Positions 12,386 to 22,100 of a stretch of 64,000 nt of DNA are shown here, piece by piece. The stretch comes from Pleodorina starrii (Eukaryota > Chlorophyta > Chlorophyceae > Chlamydomonadales > Volvocaceae), in NCBI GenBank assembly GCA_030267565.1, contig BRXU01000018.1, forward strand, positions 1,240,001-1,304,000. The letters are read 5' to 3'. Below the pieces are notes generated by a model. That model did no database searches, was not told the DNA's origin, and saw nothing but the letters and a program-made list of their open reading frames with translations. A program made the translations under genes and the position numbers. The number at the start of each line of letters is the position of its first letter. The stretch's first letter is position 1.

Positions 12386-15300
12386 CTAGGGCTGCCGCGC
12401 ACACGGGGACACGCGCAAACCGCCGGCGGGATACCGCCCCTCCCCCGCTCGCATCGGGGACATACCCCACCGGGCCGAAGCGAGCCGCCGCCCACACTTG
12501 TCCAAAATGCCTTTGCGTCACACGTACGTGGTCTGTCCCACCAGTCTATGCTTTGCAGCAAAACAAACAACGAAACCGAGCCTTGCCGGCCCCCCTTCAG
12601 TCGGCTTTCGCCGGCTTATGCGCTACTACCGTACCCCAACTGCCGCTGCGTGCCTACGCTGCAGCTATCCCAGCAGCCAACACACCCATCCCCGCTCCCA
12701 CCGGCCTCTGCGCCATCGCGCCTTCTATAGCGCCCATTGGCAACCCGATGCAGCAGGAGGGGCCGGGTCAGGGCCGGGTGGTCACGCCAATCATCCCCGC
12801 TAGAAACTCCTGCAACCTCAAAACAAAGCGCGCCTCAGTCAGACCTCTGGCCGTTGCCGCGGTCTCATCACAGCATCAGCCTGCCATCCCGCTGCAGCTG
12901 CTCCATCACCTCCGCCGCCGAGGGCCGCTCGCTCGCCGCTGCAGCGGTGCAGCGGTCCAGCAGATCGCGCAACGGCTGGATGTGCTGGCGGAACGCGGCC
13001 ATGACGGCCCCGAGGTCCGCCCCATACGCCAGCTGGCCACCGCAGACGTCCAGGCAGATGGCCAGCGCCTCCTTCATGCTTGCGCCGCCCGCGTAGACGT
13101 CTCTGAACGAGTCGCTCCACGCCTCCTCCTCCGGCAGCAGCTGCTCCGGCGCGGCGAAGTCCTCCGTGTGCTTCGAGGGGGCGCCCGGCAGCTTCTCGCC
13201 CAGACGGCAGCGCCGCACGGCCTCGGCGTCCACGAAGCGGAAGTCGGCCACGTCGCTGTCGAACATCATGTTCTCAAGCTTCAGGTCTGAGGGTGGAGGG
13301 CGGTGAGATAGTGAGCAGGAAGGTGGGCGGGCGGATCAGCACAGCAGCTAGCAGAGGCGCCGCGAAGGCGCCAGGCGAAGTACGGTACAGTACAGTCGGC
13401 ATACAGGCATGCGTGCAAGCTTGGCGGGCAGGCAAGGTGTCCAAAACCCACATGCCGCCATGCACTGTGCTCCGTGCCTCACGCCTCACCCCGCCCCTTC
13501 CTGACCCAGCCCCGTGCCACTCGCTCGTCACCAGGGCCTCACTCACCGTTAATGAGGAAGCCCAGCTCGTGCATGCGGCCCATCATGTCGTACACGCTCC
13601 GTGCCACTCCGTCGACCTCCCCCCCAAGACCCTCCGCGATGCGCTCCACGGCGGCCTGCGCCAGCGGCAGCACCTCGGCGGGAGCAGACCCGCGGGTCAT
13701 CATCCGCCCCCGGCCCTCCTCGCTGGCCACGGCCTGGACCAGCTGCGCCACTCGGTTGCGCAGGTGCTCCGCCGCGTTGCCGGCGCCGCAGTACTTGAAG
13801 CCCATGACGAGCTGGCGGTCGTGGCCCAGGTCCCGGGGGCCGCCCCGCAGCGGGCAGTCCTGCACCGCCATGAGTTGGGGCTGCAAGAAGATCTCGTGGG
13901 CCACCGCCGGGACCGCAGCGCCGCCCGCCACCGCAGCTGCCACGTAATGCGCGTTGGCGCGGGCGACCGCCACTGCCATGAGGGCCTCGCGGCACGCCTC
14001 CTCCTCCAGGAGCACCTCGGCGACCTCACCGCTGCCGGTGTGGAAGCCGTCACCCTCCAGCTCGAGCCGGGCCGCCACCTCAGGGCTGTGGAAGGGCACC
14101 ACCTTGAGCGCCAGCGCCTTCTCCTCCTCCCGCTGCTGCAGCGTCGCGCGCCAGACGGACGTGTTGGTCTCCTCCGAGGGTGCGTGGAGCTGCTTGGCGC
14201 CGGAGGGCAGAGGGCTGTACGGGTTAAGGACCGGCAGGGGGCTGGTATTGCTGAGGGCCGCAAGGACACACTTGACGTCGCTGTCGTTGCCGTCGCAGCC
14301 GTCGGTGGCGGTGATGGTGGTGGTGGATTGGGAGGTGATGGTGGAAGTGGAGGAAGGGGAGGAGCTGCAGCAGCTGCTTGCACCGCAGGAGCTGCTGGCT
14401 GTACTGAGGCTGCTGCTGCTGCTGCTGTTGCCGTCTTGCTCGTGGCAGGCGAAGGTGCTGACGAGCTGTGCAGTGGCGTCGGCGTCGGCAGCAACGGCAG
14501 CGTCGATGCCCTGGGGTTCCCACGCCGAAACGCGCATCATGTTGGCCAGCGTCGCCAGCGACTTGCCCATCAACTGCGCTTGCGCAGCGAGCAGGCGCGC
14601 GGACGAGGATGGCTGCGGGGTGCAGTCCTCGGCAATGCTGTTGGCCGACTCGGCGATGGCGGTGTAGACATCGGCGGTGTCCGGGTTGCTGGTCAGCTGG
14701 CTGCGCGCGCTCATGAACCATGCGAACTTTCGCAGCGAGCGGTTAAGCAGCTATCCCAGCCTGCTGAAAGGCCAGCGTCTCCTCCTGCTGGTTCAGCTCA
14801 CATCTGCGCGATGCGACACGACGAAAGGCAATACCCCGCATTGTTAGGTTAGGATGCGATCATTATAAGGCTATGTAATTGGGTCCAAGGAGCGAGCGGG
14901 CTCAGGCATTTGTGACCGCCTTAGCCAAGGCTTTGCACTTTATTAGTGAGGCTCCCTTGCTTGGAAAGAGCGAGCGAGCCGCGCTGATCATGGTTAATCT
15001 AATTTATTGACTCATTATCGACAAGTATCCCACGTATCAGCTTGTTCTTTGGCACAATCTTGCCCCGACGTGAAATCGGCGGACGCGAAATGGCAAAGGA
15101 ACCGGCAGCCCAAGCTGAGCCCGCAAAGCATGTTTGCAACGAACAAATCTAATCTATATGAAAGGTCAAGCAATAAGGGTGCTTTACGAGACGACACTTA
15201 CCCTACTGCCCCGGCAGCATGATCTAAGCCGGCATCGCCAGGCAAAGGACGGCACTTGCCCAGACGCCTGCAAACAAACAGGCCAAAACAAACGTGTCAG

Positions 15301-15640
15301 AACAGTTCTCATCTCACAGCTCGCAGCAATACGCGAACAGAACGCCGCGGAGCAGCGAAGAGAACGGAGGCCTCACCCAGCGGAAACAATGCCGGAATCA
15401 GAACCAGCACAGCTCAGAATGCTGAAGGCCATCTTCTGCTCGGAAGCAGACGATCTATTTCGTAACACGGTTTTGTGTCGAAAAAGTTGAGGCCCCCAGG
15501 ATGTTTTTAGGTACAAAACGAAGTCAAGAATGTGGATAGGAGGCAGGAGATGATGACTGAGTAGCAGGTTCAGGGTGTTAGTCTGGCTCCGCTTGCGGAA
15601 TGAAAGGGCGATCACGGCTTTTGGGGCACAGAGCCTGCGC
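12386..15640 (+). repeat. Repeat region containing the kinase gene; shortened copy at 51.1-52.4 kb
   Basis: Bases 12386-12617 match 51103-51350, and about 14640-15600 match about 51390-52390, all in the same orientation with frequent substitutions. A fragment around the kinase intron donor (near 13530) matches 51366-51386. The kinase coding region between these blocks is missing from the second copy. Part of 15060-15400 recurs a third time at 34985-35290. The 3' block includes the upstream region of the kinase gene. Confidence 0.65.
12868..14714 (-). CDS. Divergent protein kinase-like protein (two exons)
   Basis: Exon 1 is 14714-13547 and exon 2 is 13286-12868, giving 528 residues. The intron (13546-13287, GTGAGT...CTCAG) interrupts the catalytic loop in phase 1. 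The first 180 residues are Ser/Thr-rich low complexity. Kinase landmarks are ALKV with K204, an acidic helix with EEEACREAL near 238-246, the catalytic loop NGDLKLEN (D390, K392, N395) in place of HRDLKxxN, ADFR (D404) in place of DFG, and FAAPEQL in place of APE. RCTAAAASERPSAAEVM matches the C-lobe RP motif of active kinases. All four core catalytic residues remain, so activity is possible despite the altered HRD and DFG. I cannot place it in a kinase family. Its start lies in sequence that is repeated at 51.4 kb. Confidence 0.65.
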
Positions 15641-15777
15641 CCCGAAGGGCCTTGGATGATGTACGGCGCACGTACGACTGAGACCAGCAGTTGCGCCAGA
15701 GCGCTGATTCCCTCATTCAACAGCACCACTTGTCGGAATGAGAAGATGACAAATTTAAAAAAATGTCTTTCTGAACG

Positions 15778-16735
15778 AATGGAGGCAGTTGTCACAGTGG
15801 CCACGAACGGAAGATTAGCGCAATGCGCACCCAACTTCATTTCCAATATTTGGACGTCTATTACACAGCAGGGCACACCAGATGCAGCCAGAGAACTGCT
15901 ACAAGCTCTGTTGGTACGCCTGTTTGTGGGGCGGGGGGCCGGGAGCCATGGCCGATTGGGGAATCGCGCACGGGAAACCTCATGGCTACGGAAACTCCCC
16001 CCTGTCCGCGGGTTTCTGAGCTCCCTTGTTCACTCGTTCCTGCCTGGGCGGCTTGTGCTGGCTGCTGGTCTGGGCGCGCTTTCCTTTTGCCCTGGTCGTC
16101 TCCGCTCCAGGCCCGCTGGCTCTACCCTTCCGAGGGCCTGGAGCCCACTGCTGCAACATTTATCAAGCAACCACAACAAGTGAAGCGGCGACTGCGTGCG
16201 CTTCGACTGCGTTTCGACACGCAGCGGGTAATGGATCATTAGAAGCGCCGACTGTATTCCCTCGTTACATTCCGACTATCCGCCCTTTTCCTCGCCATTC
16301 GTACCTCAACCGGCACGCAGCGCAAGTAAGCCAGCGCGGCATTCGCTCGAAGGTCGGCGCCTCCCAGTTAGACGGCGTTCGCGCCATGTCGCCCCATCCC
16401 CGGGCCCACTGGACATTCGGTTACTGGCAGCCCGTCGTCGCACCCCGGCATTGGGCCGTAAGCCAGAAACCCAACTCCGTCTCAGGCAATTTGGGCGCAT
16501 TTTTATGTATGTCAATATGGCAAACGCACGCCGCCCCATAAAACACCAAATACCCGAAGCTGCAGCAGCCGGGCGCTTCGGGTCACCTAGGGGCTTTCAA
16601 TCAAACAGAACGCACGGGCTAATAAACGATCACGTATACCCGCACGGCTCTGGTGAATGACGCTAGGATGAACATCGAACCAATCAATCGCGCGCTGGAA
16701 AGCCCATCGCTGGGGTGGTAACAACGAGCTTGTGT
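15778..16735 (+). repeat. Dispersed repeat X, copy 2
   Basis: This is the second copy of the sequence at 11838-12340. The matching blocks are 15778-15955 and about 16440-16735. The intervening block of roughly 480 bp has only about 50 bp opposite it in copy 1, so it is an insertion here or a deletion there. Together with copy 1 it brackets the kinase-containing region in direct orientation. Confidence 0.65.
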
Positions 16736-17063
16736 GTCGGATGGATCACATGACTGCACACGAACGAACATTACGTACGGTGATGCCTCGTCGAAAGTGT
16801 GCCGCATTGCCGTTGCGCCTTGTATGTACATTTGGCGCATGTGGAGTTGGCTTTACCCTCCTGGAGCAACCACGTGTGGATGCAGCGCGAACCCAAGCAA
16901 ATCGAGGCCAAGTGCTTGGTTCTTATCGAGCATGATGTCGTGTAAGACGGGGATTCCGGACTTACGTAGCGCGGAGCGCGGGTCCGACCCGTTGGTCACG
17001 TAACGACGTGAACCTTCAAAGTAAAGGAATCAGAAATAATAATAATAATAAATATTAATATAG
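16736..17063. other. Intergenic, ends in AAT-rich microsatellite
   Basis: No gene is seen. The end (about 17034-17063) is a run of AATAATAAT passing into AAATATTAATATA, just before the LTR-like sequence of the gag fragment. It could be the tail of an older element, because the Dualen-like element in this window also ends in ATT triplets. Confidence 0.4.
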
Positions 17064-18083
17064 GCCAAAGACTAGTGTGGTGTGTCACTAGTTGGAGGAG
17101 TTCTCAGAGAGAACACAGAAGATACTTGATCTGTCGTATCACGATACGGCACGCGGCTTGGCGAGGGCCGTGAAGTAGAAAAGCTCGTCGGGCTACACAC
17201 TGCGGTCCAGATTCAATACCTGGCTAGACCCAGGACTTACGTTTACTCATCACTCGCTAAGGTAGAAAGATCCACACTTCCGCACAGGTCTGCCACTCGG
17301 CAGACTAAGATGGAATCTCATTCATTACAGTGGTATCCTCATTTCCAGGGGTTATAGAGTGGTCTATAACGATGGCTTCTAACTCGAAGGAGACTGGCGA
17401 GATCGCGGCCGCGCCGCGCGCCGCCGATGCGTCGGCTGAGGTGACCGACCAGAACCCCGCTCCGGTGAGGCCCATTAAAAAGAAAAAGGGCAAGAAGCAG
17501 AATAAAAAGCAAACCATTGGTTCGCTATACGCAAAGACCCGAGCGAGGGTCAAGTCCAGTCGCGTGATCGCTGACGATCGCAAGCATAGTCCCGCTAGGC
17601 TGGCCAAGGCCGGATATAAGAAACATATCCGCTTCTCTGACGATGAAGTTATTCTTTCGGACGACCCACAGGAGGCTTCCGAGCTGGCCGACGCTGTCAA
17701 GGAGCTCGGCCTGGCCGACAACCTGATCGTGGAGGGCCAGGAGGCCCCCACTATCGCTGAGCTCATGGTGCTGGTGAAGAAGCTCCTGACCCATGCAGGA
17801 CAACAACGCCCGGCAGATTAAGAAGCTCGAGAACCGGCGCAAGGACGCCGAGGCCCGCCAGCACTGCAAGTGCAAGGCGGACAAGCCGGCCCCGACAACT
17901 TCGGCGTCGGCCTCTTCCATCGCGTCAAGCTCTGCGGATACCGATAGCAGCTCGTCCTCGTCGCAGAACGGGAAGGCCAAGCGCTTCCGGAGGGAGCGCC
18001 GCAAGGCTGCCAAGCTGGCTAAGCTGGCAAAGCAGCAGGTGCAACGTGAGTTTGACGTGCTGCTGCAGGATCAGCAGGAATGG
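17064..18083 (+). mobile_element. LTR retrotransposon fragment A (LTR end, primer site, 5' part of gag)
   Basis: An LTR-like region ends in ATTACA at about 17329. It is followed by a primer-binding-site-like TGGTATC and then a gag-like frame. The same LTR end and gag start occur in opposite orientation at 29697-30111. The fragment stops at 18083, where it meets the 3' cut end of the opposed copy, so the two fragments form an inverted pair around 18084. The 5' end of the LTR was not found and the start given is approximate. No pol domain is present. Confidence 0.6.
17331..17337 (+). other. Putative primer-binding site (initiator-Met tRNA type)
   Basis: TGGTATC lies one base after the LTR-like end ATTACA. 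It is complementary to the 3' end GATACCA of plant-type initiator methionine tRNA, the usual primer of many LTR retrotransposons. The same motif sits at the equivalent place in the opposed copy (30055-30061, minus strand). Confidence 0.5.
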
Positions 18084-18098
18084 AACTTCTCATCGTAA
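17372..18098 (+). pseudogene. Gag-like ORF, fragment A, with a frame change
   Basis: The frame starts MASNSKETGEIAAAPRAA. It has a Lys-rich block (KKKKGKKQNKKQ at about residues 34-45) and runs to a stop at 17821. A second frame overlapping by about 30 bases (from 17793) continues as DNNARQIKKLENRRKDAEAR, a coiled-coil-like stretch followed by a Ser-rich and basic segment ending LLQDQQEWN. The opposed copy has the same frame relationship. The protein is basic and lacks a zinc knuckle in the preserved part. A gag role is inferred from its position after the LTR and primer site. Confidence 0.5.
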
Positions 18099-18791
18099 AG
18101 GATGTCGCACATCCTCCAGATGTCCCGGCACGCGTAGGGGCGAACCTGCTTCACCTGGGTCGCGTAAAGTCCGCGGGTGATGGGGTACGGCCGCTGCTGA
18201 GGTGTGGAACCCTCCCCGGGGGAGCCCACAGCCGCCTGCTGCTGCTCGCCGCCAGCCTGGGCCGCGGCGCCGTTGCTGGGCGCTGCGTTCTGGGGCGGCG
18301 GTGGCACGTTGTTGTTGGCTGGCTGCTGTCCGTCGGGAAGCTGCTCCCTGCGGTCGCCCCCGCCCTGGCGGCGAGCTGGGCTCGCCGCCCGGCGACGAGC
18401 CTCCTCCTGGCCCGGCCCCACGTTCCATTCCTGCTGATCCTGCAGCAGCGGGTCAAACTCGCGCTCCGCCTGCTGCTTAGCCAGCTTAGCCAGCTTGGCA
18501 GCCTTGTGGTGCTCCCTCCGGGAGCACTTGGCCTTCCCGTTCTGCGACGAGGACGAGCTGCTATCGGTATCCGCAGAGCTTGACGCGATGGAAGAGGCTG
18601 ATGCTGAAGTTGTCGGGGCCGACTTGTCCGCCTTGCACTTTCAGTGCTGGCGGGCCTCGGCGTCCTTGCGCCGGTTCTCCTGGAGCTTCTTAATCTGCCG
18701 GGCGTTGTTGTCCTGCAAGGGTCAGGAGCTTCTTCACCAGCACCATGAGCTCAGCGATGGTTGGGGTCTCCTGGCCCTCCGCGACCTGGTT
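18084..18791 (-). pseudogene. Gag-like ORF, 3' portion of the copy split by the Dualen-like insertion
   Basis: Read on the minus strand from 18804 downward, this continues the gag frame broken at 29684-29697. It runs through VAEGQETPTIAELMVLVKKLL, the frame change, the coiled-coil block and LLQDQQEWN. It then has about 110 residues absent from fragment A, rich in Gln/Pro/Ala and ending near YACRDIWRMCDILYDEK. It stops abruptly at the junction with fragment A. Confidence 0.5.
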
Positions 18792-18804
18792 GTCGGCCAG
18801 GCCG
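18792..18804. repeat. Target-site duplication, left copy
   Basis: GTCGGCCAGGCCG here is repeated exactly at 29684-29696. The uninterrupted target is present in fragment A on the other strand (about 17708-17720), where one copy of these 13 bases continues directly into the sequence found right of 29696. This is therefore the duplication made by insertion of the Dualen-like element. Two extra T residues at its edge are ambiguous with the tail. Confidence 0.9.
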
Positions 18805-19100
18805 GTATACTCGGCAAAAATGCGTTGGACTTCTTCCTGGCCCCAATGACCCATGATGATCACATAGATAGCTAACACTCCGCTGCCGTTGCAGCACTAG
18901 CGCCTCGGACAGCAAGACCATTTGTCGCGACAAGTAGGGTGCAGCCTCCAGCCTCTCTCCAGTCCTCTTCTGCAACACTACACAACCAATGCGGTGGTCT
19001 GAGAGCCAGCCTGCCCCCCGGCGTGCGGTCGGTCAACCCCCTGTGCAACCGCGTCGATGGCGCGGAACAGGGGACCTGCGCCGCTGCCGGACAGGGAGGA

Positions 19101-22100
19101 ATGGGCAAAAGACCACAACAGCTTGGTTATCGTGCTTTGGCCAAGCGTCGCCCGATAGGCGCTGCTGCTGTGGACGCGGACGACCCGGCCCTTTCCCATG
19201 AGGCCGGGGAGCTCTGTGATCACGACAACTCCATCCTTTCATCCCTGCCTTGGACTCCTTCTAAAGCCTGCAATCCATTGCTGCGAGCCAGACTGTCCCC
19301 CGGAGGTGGGCCCGTTAACTCGACCCGACGCAAGAGCAATCGCTCGTGCAACGGAGAGGGTGCGGCGCCAAATCCGGAAGGGAAGCTCTGTGCAACGGGC
19401 CTTGGCATTGGGCGACTGATACAACGACGCGGTCCTCTCCGGACTCGGCTCATGACTCGGAATAACCACAGACCCATGGCCTCGAGCAAACCCCGCACGA
19501 CACACCCCTATGATAGAGGAAAACCATCTCTACTTTCCTTAGAGGAAAACGACAGCCCCAGTGTTAGCTTGGACGACAGAGCATCGGGACCATGCTGTCC
19601 TCCTCCCCAGGCAGACCCTGGCTTTGCATCCCCAGCCACAGCACCTCAATCAACGCTCAGAAGAGGAACCAATACCAACTCGGCGGCCAGCGTAAGGAAG
19701 GGTCGCGGAAAATGCCCACGGATTCAGCTGGCTCGAAAGATACGAGTGCGCAACAGTATTGGTACCTCGTCCCGTGTTGACTACATGTATGTACAGTGTC
19801 CCCTAACAGTAGGCGACCTCAGCCTGCACAACGAGAAGTGCGTCGACATGTCCGAAGAGCACAACCAAGAAACTGAAGCAAGTGCGCTAGACAACATTAC
19901 AACAGATAGCAACGATGAAATCACACAAACGACCTTTAAAGCCCATGCAGCCAATACCAGAACGCCAGCCCAGAGCAACGCAGAAGGAAAAGCCGTACTA
20001 CGGGAAAGGGACCCCCAGAACCGTAATGGGCAACACCAAGCACGAGTCCCGATGGATGACATGCTGATGGCGGAATTAGCAAGCTGCCAATGCCTAGGCG
20101 GACTTCGCTGGCACGGGAGAGATGCAGGGGACCAGCGAGGCCTAGTAGCCAACCAGGAGGGGGACGGAATCGGAGAGACATCCGAGAATGTGATTGTCAG
20201 GATGTTACACGCGCCGTGTGGTAGAGTGGTCCCCCAGGGCCAGTGGAGCCCACCCCCCGTGGCCCAGCCCATTAGGCAGAAGGACGGAGGACGAAGCGGA
20301 TGGCAGGTCGCGGTTCATGAAGCTGTAACCTGCATCCACCATAACCCACCCCCGGCAGTACCCCCTGCGCGCCCCATTAGCACGCCAACACACACACAGC
20401 GTGCACAACCAAGCCGCGAGCACATCCGTAGTCATACAACTGCATTACGACATCTGACCCGCATGATCGGATCACCCTTGCCCACACACAGGGCCCAGAG
20501 GATTCAGGCACCACACACCCAGCAGACACGTCTGCACCGCCTGACCGTGCTGTGGCCCCCACCCGCGACCATCCCCCCACCCACCTACCACGAGCCACAA
20601 GAAGCACAGTTCTGCCAAATACACGCCATTAACAACCTCATGGGCCGTCGGGTCCTTGAGCCACTGACCGTACTGCAGTACTGCAATGCCGTACAGCTCC
20701 GGCTAAACGAACTAGCCAGACACAGCCCACGAGAAACTGGCACTGCCAAACTCTGGAGCCATGCGTTTAACCGACATACCGGAAACTTCAGCGTCATGCT
20801 GGTGAACCACTACCTACGCCACTGCGTCAATCTACAGGGCGGAACATGCCCCTACCTCGCATCCGTCTCCTGCGGCTACACCATCCCACCCGGAAGCAGT
20901 CGTGAAACCATTCTAGCCGGAATTGCGGCACACACACCCAACGGCAGTACGGCCCTCTCACTTGGATTCATACTGCAAGGGCCAGCCCACGCCATAGCGG
21001 TTAAGCGCGCCGGGGACAACTGGTTCCGCATTGACTCAGCTGAGGCGGTTGGGCGAAGTCAAACGCCCATGGACAACAGCCAGTGGGCACGGCTAACAGG
21101 CCACGTCCATTACCTGGCGTCGGTAGACATTTTGACCATCAATCAGATGATGCTGGATTTCCGCCACATCCCGGGGCTGGAAGAGTGGCACACAATGGAA
21201 GGTCGCACGCAGACCGCTCAGCTACCCACAGCCCCCACCATCCTCGATCTCACTGACCCCAGCCCCACACCGATGGCACTGGATGAGTCGGACCACCGGC
21301 AAAACGCAGCATGCGCGGCAACCAGGTACGATGCAGCCGACATCCACCCCACACCGATGGAGATCGACGAGACAGACCTCACGGGAACCGAAGGACGTAC
21401 GCAAACCCCCCCATCACAACTCGAACACCCCCTACCCCCTACCCCTGCGCATGAGGATCTGAACGCCGCCGAGCTAAGCGCTGCCCAGCATGAGAACCCC
21501 GGTGATAACCCTGCAACCACAGCCGCTGAACCAAGTCCCATGGAAATAGATCCTGCGGAACCCGGGACGGGCGCAGCGCAGCCATTGCCGGACGCTCACA
21601 ACGTCAAGCTCCACCCGCGTGAAACGCAGCCAGACCTCCAGGGGGCCCGCCCAGCAGACGCGGGCACCACATCGGCGCGCCGCTCCAACGCGGACGGAGC
21701 CGCAAACCGCAACCCCGGGCCACAAGCAGCGGCACCTGCAAGTAGAAGCAGGAAACGGACCAGAGGTCAGACGGGAACGACGCCAGCAACCCATACCATC
21801 ACATACCACCTCCGTCGAATGCTGGGACTCCCCATCCGACCGGGACGGAACCAACGGGCGGACGAAACGCCGGATGCAGCAGAGGCAGCTCGGGGACCCG
21901 CACATACCCCTCCCAACCCGGCCCCCGAGCCAACACACACCACGCACACGCCCGCCGAACCAACCGCCCCACGTACAAAACAGCGCAAGCGCCACGCAGA
22001 CAACCCCCCCATGCCGCAACCCCGCCCCAAACCGAAATCAGGACCCCAGCAACAGCACATGACAAAATACGTGCTACCCAAGAAACCCAGGACGGAGGCC

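Noticed and set aside
13293..14852. 519-codon plus-strand open frame, the longest frame at the kinase locus
   Set aside because: It is the antisense shadow of the kinase-like gene. It has no motifs, whereas the minus strand shows ordered kinase residues and a clean splice that rebuilds the catalytic loop.
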